Assembly (NCBI RefSeq): GCF_010015445.1
Contig: NC_053116.1
Coordinates: 23,209,107-23,273,106, forward strand
From: Perca fluviatilis
Taxonomy: Eukaryota; Chordata; Actinopteri; Perciformes; Percidae
DNA length: 64,000 nucleotides
Direction: 5' to 3'
Below the pieces are notes generated by a model, which ran no database searches, was not told where the DNA came from, and saw only the letters and a list, made by a program, of their open reading frames with translations. Within the stretch, counting starts at the first letter, position 1. Every line of letters begins with the position of its first letter. Below are positions 1 through 11,089 of this stretch, in pieces. The translations under genes and the position numbers were made by a program.

Positions 1-839
1 GAGAGAGTCTCTTCACTCAGAGAACCAAGGTTACAACATAACTAAGACCGTTGAGACCAAATGGGTTGTACTTGAATTTGCCATTGTACAGTAGACAGAG
101 ATAAAGATATTTTACTATTGTTTCACATTGATCACGTTCTAAAGCACAAATAAATTACCATCAAACACTCAACAGATGATTTTTGTGAAGACAGATGCTA
201 TTTTCTCCTCATCTGCATTTTATTAATTGCAGCACTAAACAAGAGAGTAGGCTACTCTAGTATCGATTTATGACCATTATAGAATGAAGGGAGAACATTT
301 GTCTTTGTTTAATATCATTAAGGACCCCCTTAAAAAACGAGATGATACATCTCAAGGGGTTATTCCTAATAAAATGAATTTCGAATATAAAAGTAAAGTT
401 AGGTTTTGCTGTCCGCTTCCCAACTCATTTTAACAGAGGAAGAGAGTGGCCTGCGCGAAACAGCGCCACAGTGAACTGCACGCCGCGGTCTCGGCCAAGA
501 GAGAGAACGGCGGTACTCTCTAACGTTCTAACGGTAACAATGGGTTTTACATGTAGCTTTTTTCTTCCACCATCGCTCTGCAAAAGTAAACTCAGAGTAA
601 ACTTTGGAGAATGGCCGGGGGATTTTCTATGCTAATTTCAAGGCTGCTGTCGGCACACGATCCGTTCTGCACATGCGCGACACATGCGCGATCTGTTCTG
701 CACATGCGCAAAATGTTCTGTTTTTAGAACAAAAAAGCGACTTTAAAAAAATCTAACACACAGCAGTGTGTATTTTCTTAGCCTCCCCTTTCGAATGCAA
801 CATTCAAATTACTAGACAAAAAATTATATCCTGAGAAAA

Positions 840-1335
840 GTGGGTTTTGAGGGGTATAGCTCCATAGAGCCCCATTCATTCTGCACTGGCCTGTGAGCGC
901 CCCCTATATGGAACTCTGGTGGAACTGCAACCAGTTCAGAAGCCGGAAGTAACGAGGGAGTGAAACCTCTTCCTATATTAGAAGTTCTTTGACAAAGAAC
1001 GCACGGTCAGTCTGGCCAAGAGCCCATTCAAGCCCATTTCCAATTTTTCCAAATCGAGGCACCAATCACAACCGTTGAGGCAGGCTTTACACGATTACTA
1101 TAGCGCAGGGACGGCAAGCAGCTTTTTGTTTACATTCATCATGACGGCTACCGAAGCGCAGCAACCCGTTGATGCCGCTGTTGCTGCTACGTCACCTGGA
1201 TCGTTGGTCTGATTGGTTGAAGGACTATCCAATTGCGCCCAGAGGCATTTGACCTTTGGAAATGGGTTCCCCAGACCCACTCTCAGTTACAACTGAGAAG
1301 GGTCTGGTGTCAACCAGGCTAGCTAACTGGATGAG
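840..1335 (+). repeat. Decayed MITE-like repeat, upstream intron of tmpo
   Basis: This stretch ends in GGGTCTGGTGTCAACCAGG followed by CTAGCTAAC. A closely similar end (GGGTCTGGCTTGTCAGGCTAG) closes the helicase-fragment repeat near 31.83 kb in the same orientation, so both appear to be copies of one family. It contains a 23-codon ORF starting at 1141 that runs to a stop with no supported splice context, so I do not call it coding. The rest of 1-1473 shows AT-rich intronic DNA and short repeated CACATGCGC motifs near 670-715, and no recognisable exon. Confidence 0.4.
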
Positions 1336-1473
1336 TAAAGGGCAGCAAAATATACTTGGACAGCAATTACTGTCCTTGTGTGGGCTACTTAAGTATTGCA
1401 AATGTGCAGGTAATAGTGTAATTAAAATGTACACTGGCACTGACACTTCATGATGTTTGTGTTTTAATTTAAG

Positions 1474-3244
1474 AGGAGGAAGTCACCTATGAATACAGGA
1501 CACCTGTAAGTATCTCTGTCCATGCTGTTTTTGTTTGTATTTTTTCCATTACTCTCCTAATAAATAAAGATAAATATTTGACGAAGAATGTTGGTAAAAA
1601 ATTGTCTTGTGTGTCAACTACAATTTGTTTACAAAAATTGTATCGACAGTGGGAAAATCAATAAATCAATCTCAAAACCTGTCATTATTGGCCCTGAAAT
1701 TAGCTATCATAGTCAAATGTCATTTAGATCTACTGTTGCTGTGGGCTCCTAACCTTGTAGTTGAGTGGCCAGTGTGTGAGACATATTTGTCGCCTGATTT
1801 TAACAAAATAATGAAGTCAATTCTATTTATATTGCCCAAAATCACAGTGTGTGAGACATATTTGTCGCCTGATTTTAACAAAATAATGAAGTCAATTCTA
1901 TTTATATTGCCCAAAATCACATAATGTAATAAGCACTTAATACTCATTTGTTTTCTTAAGCAGGGGCATCCCATGGAAGGGCCAGAGATACAAATATAAA
2001 TTAAACGTAACTAACGTTAATTAAGTGCAGTTGGGCATATAGGTATGCATTTTTTATACCAACACTGTTGTAAAACCTATCACTGCTTCCAATTTTGCAG
2101 GTCAGGAGTGACGGTGCAGGAGACAGGTCAGTTCTCTTACAAATCCTCTGTTATTAGCTCCAAACATGCATTGCCTTTCTTCTATTTAAGTAAATCAAAT
2201 TAGCAAATACAAATGAGTCTATAATTTAGTATTTACTTTTTTCTTGTCTGTCTAGTGGGTCTTACATGAGGTCAAGACCAGAGTGGAGTGAGAGAGAATT
2301 TGAACACGAGTAAGTTCTAATTATATAAATCCTATGCAATAGTTGTTGTACACATACTGTATGTACTGTTTTATGTCACTCTCTACAGGACATCCTACTC
2401 CAGCTACTTAAGGTCAAAGCCTGAATACAGAGGAAAGGATTTCGTTGATGAGTAAGTGTATTTATACAAAGTCAAATATCGTCATTAGATGTTATCAGCC
2501 TACAATCTATTTAGGTTAAAATTTGCTCAATTATTTGTCACTTTTTTTTTTAAACTTCAGTAATTGTACCTAGGGCTGGGCAATATATCGATATAAATTG
2601 ATATCGCGATATGAGACTAGATATCGTCTTAATGTTGGATATCGTAATATCGTAAAATGACGTGTTGGAGGGGGAAGCCCAGCACAAGTTTCCTCGAGCC
2701 CAAGGTGACAACTTCTTATTTTGTCCGACCAACAGTCCAGAACCAGAAAGATATGAAATTTACGATGGTTTAAACAATTGGATTATCAATAGTCTTGCCG
2801 AAGATCTGTCAAGATGGCATTGATTATCCCATAGGGGGGGAGCAATTATGTTCAACTGTGATTTAAGGTAACAATAAATCTTGTCACCTCATTGTTGCTT
2901 AACCAACATTACAGTTGTTTGAACCAACGATAACACCAGACTTACAGGTCTAAACAAGGTCCCTTTTAGTGCTACTTGGTGATGGCGAATTTCAGTTATG
3001 TACTGAAGCATACTTACACACTTAATTCCATTTCAGGCCCGCCATGTACGACACGCCGTCCACTTACAGAAACTCCTATTTGAACTCGACGCCCATGAAA
3101 TCTCAAGATGCTCCAAAGGCACCAAAGTCGTCTCGCCTCATCCCATTGTGGGTTCAGTTTGCGTTCTTCCTGGCTGTGGCAGTCTTCCTCTACTTAGTTT
3201 TTTCCAGTATGGAGACAAATGAATCCCTCAAAGGAATAGAATGA
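1474..3244 (+). CDS. tmpo: Thymopoietin / lamina-associated polypeptide 2 (beta-type C-terminus), last five exons
   Basis: LAP2-beta anchors the inner nuclear membrane and binds lamin B and chromatin. The window holds the C-terminal exons only: 1474-1505, 2101-2126, 2256-2309, 2389-2451 and 3037-3244 (stop). All have AG/GT borders, and the reading phase carries through every junction. The last exon encodes a basic stretch (KAPKSSRLIP) and then a single hydrophobic helix of about 20 residues. It is followed by SSMETNES, closely matching the vertebrate LAP2-beta end (IPVW, VAVFLFLV, AMETN). The N-terminal LEM-like and LEM domains must lie upstream of the window. Exons 2256-2309 and 2389-2451 have lengths divisible by three and encode related SYxRSxPE motifs, so either could be skipped in frame, as in known LAP2 isoforms. 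Emerin is a less likely alternative because the post-membrane METN is LAP2-like. The family is firm; beta isoform naming is by analogy. Confidence 0.88.
1771..1920. repeat. 75-bp perfect tandem duplication in a tmpo intron
   Basis: Two exact copies of a 75-bp unit lie head to tail (1771-1845 and 1846-1920), each beginning AGTGTGTGAGAC and ending CCCAAAATCAC. The lack of any mismatch implies a recent duplication or a collapsed/expanded assembly artefact. It lies between the first and second tmpo exons seen here and does not touch a splice site. Confidence 0.95.
2571..2665 (+). mobile_element. Truncated hAT-type MITE end in a tmpo intron
   Basis: The segment starts TAGGGCTGGGCAATATATCG and continues as an alternating ATATCG-rich sequence, typical of a very common fish hAT MITE family whose terminus is TAGGGCTG. 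I cannot find the opposite terminus or a target duplication nearby, so it is called a fragment. Confidence 0.6.
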
Positions 3245-4850
3245 TTTTCTCTGATTTTAATTCATGCTCAGTTTTAAAAGGATATTATACTTTATTGTGC
3301 ATTTTCATTGAATGAATGTGTTTTGGTTAATGCCTTTATTTTAGACATTGCTGATTTGGGCTTTATGCAATATTTCTTTGCTTTATAATTGCAGTTTATT
3401 TGCTTTCTTTTGTTTATAGGTTAAACTGTCACCCAGCTTCACTGCTAGAATAGATGCCATTTTAAAGGGTTATATCACTCAAAATTACACAGAATCCTTC
3501 TTCCTATTACCTGGTTTCATTGTGATCTGTTGAAAGTTTTGGAGATCATCATCAACCGCTCCTCCACAGCACAGTGCACCCACCGGTGTTTGGCTTGCAC
3601 TACCGAATAGGTCAAGAAATTGCATTTAAAACTCACTCCAAATATTATGCTACAGTTGCAGAGTAAATATACACAGATCTTGATGTCAACAAATTAAGGT
3701 CAGTAGATTATCACAAGATGTCTCATATTAAGAAAGAGACATTTTGATGTTGACTGAGTTTTGTTTGGCACATGAAGCATCACAAACTGCAAACAAGATG
3801 CCAGTCATCTCCGTTGTACTGTGGTGAGCCTGAGCCATTCCTATCTACTGTAAGCCTCAGCGATTCACAGTGAATCAATCTGAATGGGAAGATCACACTT
3901 CATCAAAATCAAAAAATTGGACAGCTAATCTCTCATTAAACGCCATAGACCATTGTATAAATTTGAGATTCCATCAAGAAAACTTGTGAAATTTCACCAG
4001 ATCTTGAGCAACTTTTGGGACAAAATGTGTCTTTATTTCAAACACCCGGACTCACAGTGTATTAATCAATCTGCAGGTCAGTATCCAATGTATTTTTTTT
4101 TCTCAGTATTACAGTACCTGTTAATAAGGGGGAGTCTATGATTCTGTGTATATTGTTAATATGAAGATTGACCAAAAGAATCTTGCAACCTACAAAGTTT
4201 ACATTATCTTGGGGTACAACAATAGTACAACTTCCTTTTGTTAGTTATTAGAAATAACTAATACAGCACAGCTGGGACAGTTTTCAGACCAGCTGTAATA
4301 CGTAAAGTGCCTCAGTGGTTTTGTAAAATTATTGGGATGTAATTATTGATGTTTTCATTGTTAAGTAGTTGGGGAAATGTTTGGTTACACTTGACTGTAA
4401 GGTATCTACATAAGAGTGACATGACACTGTCATGAACGTGTCACAAACAAGTCAAACGTTTATGACATAGCGCTTCTTTTACTAGGTGTCATTCAGTTTT
4501 TGTAATGACAACAGTCATGACAACTTATGGTTAGAGTTCATGTGTTCATGACAGTGTCATGTCACTCTTATGTAGATACCTTCAAGTAAAGTGGTACCAA
4601 ATGTTTAAGTTCATGTGAAAATATGAAATTGAACAGTTTATGAGCTGTAATGAGGTTTGTTCTTTTTTCGGTAGAGATGTCACACATTTGTACTACATAA
4701 TCCAACCTTTACATCCTGTAGAAGTTTGATGTGATGTTTTTTGTATTGCTGTTATATAACTCAAAAATATTAAAGAGTTGGTATATGTAAACATTTTAAG
4801 CGCCACATAACTCAAGAGCAACAATACATTTTAAACATCTAAATAATTGG
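3245..4850 (+). other. Probable 3' untranslated and downstream region of tmpo
   Basis: No coding exon is visible after the tmpo stop. The sequence is AT-rich with several possible poly(A) signals, for example AATATTAAAG near 4768 and AAAATAAATG near 4856. The exact cleavage site cannot be chosen from sequence alone. A palindromic MITE (4383-4598) sits inside it. Confidence 0.45.
4383..4598. mobile_element. Palindromic hAT-like MITE with 8-bp target duplication
   Basis: The two ends are long inverted repeats: GGTATCTACATAAGAGTGAC at 4400-4419 reappears as its reverse complement at 4562-4581, and the match continues through ATGACACTGTCATGAAC. The element is bracketed by AAATGTTT at 4375-4382 and 4599-4606, an exact 8-bp duplication as made by hAT transposases. 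It has no coding capacity, so it would need a transposase supplied in trans. Confidence 0.8.
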
Positions 4851-5730
4851 TTATTAAAATAAATGAATTATTATATGCATTATGTTAAAAGCTTTTTCCT
4901 TTTATATAGTTTGATCTGACGCTATAATCCAACTACAGTACATGCAGAAATATTTATAGATTGCCAAACAAAACACACTGAACCCAGAAGCTCCAACAAC
5001 AGCCGTATTTTATTTAACTACAACTTCTATTTACCAACTTTTAGTGCAGTAATGTACATATTGTAAAATACATAAGATGCATAGTAAGGTTAGATTTAAA
5101 ATACAAAAAAAAACATTCTAATCCTTAAGGATCATTGATCCATAGAAGAGTACACAAGCTAGTAGAGCCTATCATTAGAGTTACCTGGTAATAAATACAA
5201 AAATGTTTTTAAACTGCATTTACACCGACCTGAGGGACCCACATCACAGTTTCCCCAGTTTAGCGTTTAGTTGCCGTTTTCCACTCCAAACATCTGGCGC
5301 CATGGCAGTAGCCGAGTCCGAGTGAATCTGAGGTCTAGCTGGGACCACTATGGACTTTGAACTGGATATAGTTTTTACTGTCAGTCTTCTGTGGCCAGTG
5401 GCTCACATCTCACCATAATACAAGACTTAAAAGCCATTGTTTCCCAGAAGGAACACTAGCCAGAAGTTTGGTATGATGTAGGTCTATGTTAGAGTCCAGT
5501 AAAAACTGCCTCATCCAAACTGTACTCAACTTCTCCGAAGGTGTGCTGGATGACGGACCAAGCGGTTTGGTTCTGCGTTCTGTCTCCTGAATCCACGGTG
5601 GATGCTGTGTGAGCCCTCTGACTGTCCACTCACTCGTGATTCTGCTTGAAAGATTAAACAAAATGCTTCACTGTAATTCACTAGTGTGGCACAATAAAAA
5701 ATATGGACACAGATGAAAAATGAAATATCA
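4851..5730. other. Convergent intergenic region, no gene recognised
   Basis: This lies between the 3' end of tmpo (+) and the 3' end of the SRCR-Ig gene (-). An 83-codon minus ORF at 5410-5661 has no recognisable domain or matching splice context. It may be 3' untranslated sequence of the SRCR-Ig gene. TTTATT near 5010 could be that gene's minus-strand poly(A) signal. Confidence 0.4.
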
Positions 5731-6105
5731 CAGTGCTTATAAAAAAGTATTTGCCCCTCCTATGAAGTTTTAATGTTTTATTCTTTCACAATATTGAATC
5801 AAAAGTAGATTTAATGTGGATTTGTTTTGGACACAAAAAAAACAAGTCTGAAGTATTCACTCCTTTCAATAGGAGACACCTGAATTATCACTGGTGGCAA
5901 CTGGTTTTAGAAGACACATACTTAGTTAAATAAAGATCACCTATCTGTGGTAAAGGGTGTACAAATACTATTGTGTAGGCCCTGTATGTGCAAGAATTGT
6001 GACCTTCAATACCTTTAGTGATCTGTTGCCTGCATACTCCATCATAGCTTGTTAATTGATAAGGCAACATAAGTGTTGTCCACACCTGTAGACAGAAGAA
6101 CATAT
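5731..6105. mobile_element. Tc1/mariner-type terminal fragment
   Basis: It begins CAGTGCTTATAAAAAAGTAT, a slightly mutated form of the fish Tc1-type end CAGTGCCTATAAAAAGTATT. It continues with the kind of sequence usually found inside that end. No transposase is recognisable. It starts right next to the stop codon of the SRCR-Ig gene, so it probably forms much of that gene's 3' untranslated region. Confidence 0.5.
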
Positions 6106-6106
6106 A

Positions 6107-9100
6107 TTACTCTGGGTACACAAACATCTCTGTCAAAAGCTTAAAGGCCTCTGATGGAAAAAGGAACTTGCAGGTTCTGGTCTCTCGCTCCAGTTCAGTG
6201 GGCTTCTTCTCCTTGTTACACAGCACCTTGGCCACAATGATTAAAATGACGACAGCTACAACAAATGTCAGGCCTGACACAAGCCAGCTGATTCCCATTG
6301 GACTCAGTACTGGATCTGGGTCTGAGGGTGAGAGGAGTTATCTGTAAGTTACATACAGGATGGGTTTTCATAGATGCGATTATACCTACTGATACAAGTA
6401 CAGTTGCAAAAGAGGAACACATAAAAGCTGTACAAGTCAGAAATACTGACATAGAATACCAGTGATTATTATTATTATCAGTGTCACCTCTGATGGCTAT
6501 TGGCAGGGGTTGGCTTTCTCTGGAGACAAAGGTGCGCCCACCCAGCTGGACCCGATACAGGCAGTAGTAGTAGCCCTCGTTGGAGCTCTGGGCGTTGGAA
6601 AAGGTGAAAGTGACGGATGGTGTGAGGGCAGGTAGGGACTGGCGCACTGTGCCGTTGGAGCGGATCAGACGCAGCTGGAAGGAACCTCCAGGGTACTGCT
6701 GTGGGGTGGAGCAGGTGATGTTAAAATTGTGGCCTTTAATGACGGAACCAGCCGGGGCCTCAGTGGACGTGTTGTACCAGTGTTGTGGAGTCAGGAGTTC
6801 CACTGTGATCAGTCAAAAAGGAATTAAATAAGTTATTCCAGGGAATACAAAGGTTTGATCAGGGCTAAAAACAGTCCTACCTCTCTTGATAAGATGTGGA
6901 TTTTGTTTGAACCCAGCTTGGGCCTGAACTGTAAAACTACCATTTTCCCTCTAAAACTTAAATGTTTTACAAAATATTCTAAAATAAAATGGCCTTTTCG
7001 GTGGGGTTATACTCAAGATTTTTGCTAATTAATAACCGGTGAGAGTCATATTAACAACAAACTAGAAAAATCTGTTAAATTTTTTTTTTTTAAAAGCCAT
7101 TAAATGCTTAATGTAATTTCCTATACCAATTGTGAATATGGAAAACTGAAATAAATCAAAATTAATTCATGACAATTATATGAAAAACAGCTGAAATGAT
7201 GCAAAGAACGATAATACAGAGTAGCAGTGAAAAATAAAAATGTGTGACAAAATAACCTAAACCCAAAAAGGTTCTCAAAGACTTACCTCGCTTTTTGGAG
7301 CTTTCAACTGCATCTCACAAATCTTCCTCAGCAAATGGAGCTGGCTAAAGGTAAACTGCCTTTTGGGCTTAGATTATTATTTTTGTTTGTCTTGTATATT
7401 ACACATCCTATGTGCTGTAAGTTAGGAGTAAAGAAATGTGGGGGAAAAAAAATTCACCTTGAACCTAATTCAAGGCGAGGGACTTAAGAGAAATTAAAAT
7501 TGGTCACACCCATAAGGTTTACTTGGGCAGAAAATAAAAATGTCTTTATATAGATAGCACAACAAAACTACATGCTATGGTAATGGCCATTGGTGCAACA
7601 GACTTATATTGATTAGACAGTGTGATTATATGACGTACCAACAGTGATGTTGATGGAGTTGCTAGGTGGAGAGCTGAGCAGCTGAGAAGGAAAGCCGCTC
7701 TTGATCCTGTACTGACAACTGTAGCTGCCCTGGTGGAAAGTCTCTATGTCGGACAGTGTCAGCTCCGCTTTTTTCTGGGTCTGGTCCGCCCTCTGTGTAA
7801 CCAGTGGTGTAGACACTCCATGCTTGTACAGGTGAAAGTCACTGAGGTGACCCTGTAGAATACTGCAGCTGAAGCGAACAGCCTCGCCAGGAGAGAACAC
7901 AGTGTGAGGTGACAGCAGGGTGAGGGTTGGCATTAAAAGGGTACCTGTGAGTAAAGACAGGTTAATCACAAAATGTAAATGATATCATGAATTCATAAAA
8001 TGTGAATAAGGCAGTGACAGTAATCCGCAAATGCTATAAGCCTTCTGGTAAACTAAATGAATCGATTACAAACTGGCACACCTCAGTGTCCCAGGTAATA
8101 TGTCTAGATTATCATATTTAGGATATAAATGTCCATGTTACTCTACACATGATTTAGTGTTTACATGTACCAACTCAAATATGAAATACTTGAATCCTGG
8201 AAATTGTATGCAGTGAGTATTTGAATTTGTCCAATATATGTCCATCTGGCACTGCTCCTTGGTAGATGAAATGCCTAAACAGTGTGGAGCCTCACCTGAG
8301 CATTTCACCACTGCATCATTCTCATGGGTGCAGTAGGCGTTATTGTGGAGGGCAACAGCACAGCGTGTCAAACTGGACTCATGTCCGAGGCACTGGACAT
8401 GCCGCAGCCAGATCGGGCCACTGCCTTCACCATATACTGCACCATGAGGGGTAAATTCAGCTAAGCCACAGCCCAGCTCCAGGCACACCACATTAGCCTC
8501 CCGGGGGTCCCAGCCATGGTCACAAACAGTCCCCCACTGGTTGTGAAGGAGTACCTCAACTCTGCCAGAACACTTGCTCTCCCCATCAACTAGTCTGACC
8601 CCACCTGTGGATCAGAGAAACAATACTTAAGAGACAGAAAGTGTGGGAACAGCTATGGATGCAGCAGGTTGATATCAATCCCAGGCTTACCAAAAGCTGT
8701 AACTCCATCCCACAGAACACCTAACAGGCCTGTAAGGAAATTACAAACATGGAATTATTATCAGGTGAATACAGAATCAAATATATTGAAAATGCCAACA
8801 ATAGCAGCTATTCACACTCAGTTGCTTTTTTTTTTTATTAGTAACACCTAAGACTAGCCAAACTATGGTCTAATACAACATCCCTGCAATTAATTATTAG
8901 GTTGTTCAGTTTCGTGTGAAACTGTTTTGAGAGGTGTTTGATTCAACTTTATGGTCATTCTGTAGGCTGTAGTTTGAGATGTTATAATACCTTGCTCACC
9001 CCGGTTAACAACATTAGCATTTGGTGAACTAGCGATAAATAGTATAACATCCCTCAGGCACACAATACAATTCAACAGCACCACAAACGTTACAGCCTTC

Positions 9101-9445
9101 AAAATAACCACATAGTTAAACTTCTCTAAAACAAACACTGAACATTTTAACCAGCATGAGGGAAACATTTAATAACGGGCTATTGTGTTAGACTGCTTTA
9201 TTTTGAACTAGGTAGCTAGCTAGCTAGCTAGCTAGTTAGACCCAACAAACTTAGCTAACGTTAACCAATGCAATGTGCTAGCTAACTACAGTTAATTGCA
9301 AGTCATTATCCCGTTGCATAATCACACAAATCAAGCTAACGTTACATAAGTTAGCTGGTCCTGCTTAAGTGTTAGCTGGCAAACAAGCTTAGCTAACCAG
9401 TATTAGCTGCTCACCTGTTAAAAGGATATGGAGGAATCTCAGCAT
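6107..9445 (-). CDS. SRCR plus two-Ig-domain type I membrane receptor, complete
   Basis: Six exons read cleanly on the minus strand: 9445-9415 (ATG), 8729-8691, 8604-8296, 7944-7639, 6802-6488 and 6321-6107 (TAA). All internal junctions are phase 1, the usual phase for shuffled extracellular domains, giving 404 residues. Residues 1-24 are a signal peptide (MLRFLHILLTGLLGVLW start). Residues 25-126 are an SRCR domain with eight cysteines (group B), starting VRLVDGESKCSGRVEV. Residues 127-228 and 229-333 are Ig-like domains with the paired cysteines (RFSC/YSCQY and NITC/YYCLY). About 344-366 is one TM helix, followed by a basic anchor (CNKEKK) and a tail of about 35 residues without an ITIM or ITAM. 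The plan suggests an immune or scavenger cell-surface receptor. SRCR with Ig domains is known in the mammalian Fcrls/MSR2 type, but there the order differs. I do not recognise an orthologue, and the ligand is unknown. Confidence 0.85.
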
Positions 9446-11089
9446 CGTTCCCCTCACCCTTCAATCAGACGAGCGGTGGGAAGGAAGCCCATTGTCGTAG
9501 TGATGATGCTTACAGCCGTTGAAAGCTAGCTAGCGACCGCACAAGACATTAGCTAAGGCTATAAGCAACTTAAACGTTAACCAACTGACACTTACGGTGC
9601 GGGTGTAACGTGAAAGACATGATCGAGAGCTGACCGATGCCAACTCTTTGACAAACAATTAATTCTTGTCTCGAGAATAGATAAAGTGAATATGTTGAGG
9701 AGTCCAGGTGGCTGTCACCAAAATGATTTTTTTTTTTTTCTCCATGAGACTGTCAGGATAACGTTAGGAAAACGACATACCGTCAGGCCGCCATACTCAC
9801 GTTAACGATCAGGGAGATTAGCTAGCTACACGTCAGCCCGGTGCTGAACCGTTTTCCGTGCGACAGACAGAGGTCACCACAAGCCGCAGCGCTGCATTCA
9901 AACCTATGATTTAAATCCGTAAGCTTTCTCCTTCTTGAGGGTCACTACTCGGGACCATAGATACAGTCGCTCGGGACAGAGCCAGAAATACAGACAAAGT
10001 CATCGTTTTTACTGTGTCTGTAGTGTATTTGGCTTCAACACCCGGAAGGTCAGAAGACTAGCTAGCTAGCTGGCTGAAACGCGTCAGCCATGTAATATTC
10101 AAGAAATAAAAGAAAAATCCAAAGTTTTGTGCAAAAGGCATAAACACATAAGCGGAGCTGAATCTAATTAGCTAGCTAGCACTCTAATTCAACCAAGTCA
10201 AGGGCACTCCAAAATAACTAATTCCGTTAATAGCCTAAGGTCTAGCTATATATTTGGCATTAAATATGTTGTCTTAATCATGGACATAAAGGCTTGATTA
10301 AAGTCACAGCCAAAATTCCACTTTGTTATCCCTGTACCAAGGCTCAGCATGGAAACACTGGATGCACAAATAGGGAATTTCATACTAAAATTCACAGCAG
10401 ACAGTTTGACTTCTCATAGTAGGAAAAGCACAGGTGTTAACCTACAAACTCTAGCAATGGCTCTGCTCTATTCATGTGTTCCAGTGAGAGTGACAAGCAT
10501 GAACAATACAAGAAACCTGAAATCAAAGCATCTCTAAATGGAATTCAGTCATCATTACTTTAATTATTTACCCCTGTGTTGTTCACCCACTGTGACAAGT
10601 CTAAATTTTCTTCTGGGAAAATGTCTCATTGTTGTAATGTCATTCATACATTAACTTATGAGGAAGAGAAATGACTGTAGAAGGGGTTTTTCATAACATA
10701 GCAGCTTGAAAAGTTTTCCTGGTCATGTGCCTGTTCTTTCTAGTTGTAGAGGACAATGTGGATCAATCAACCAAAAACCACTCCAAGGAAGGTATGATTC
10801 ATAGTTGAGGAAAGATTTCACACTGGTGACTAACACAATAAATGTCCTGAGGCATTTGTTCCTGTCAGAGATGACTAGGCTTTCCTGTGTTTTTTTTCTT
10901 TTGTATTGTAAACAAATGTTTTAGCATTTTAAGTACCTCATTTGTGTCCGTGATGGTCCACGATTCATCCAGAACAGAGACACTTCCTCTGAGGCAGGCC
11001 CTGGCCTGGGGAGATTGTGAAGTTAGTGGGTAAAATAAGAACAACCCCAGGTTTCTTTTCAGCACTGTAGCCAGGCTGACAGAGTCACA
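9446..11089. other. 5' flank of the SRCR-Ig gene and intergenic DNA
   Basis: The minus-strand promoter of the SRCR-Ig gene should lie in about 9450-9900, which is relatively GC-rich with several CG dinucleotides. Short (GCTA)n runs occur at about 9211-9236, 10057-10072 and 10169-10181. Beyond 10.3 kb I see only AT-rich DNA without a supportable exon; the 62-codon ORF at 10349 has no domain or splice support. Confidence 0.4.
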
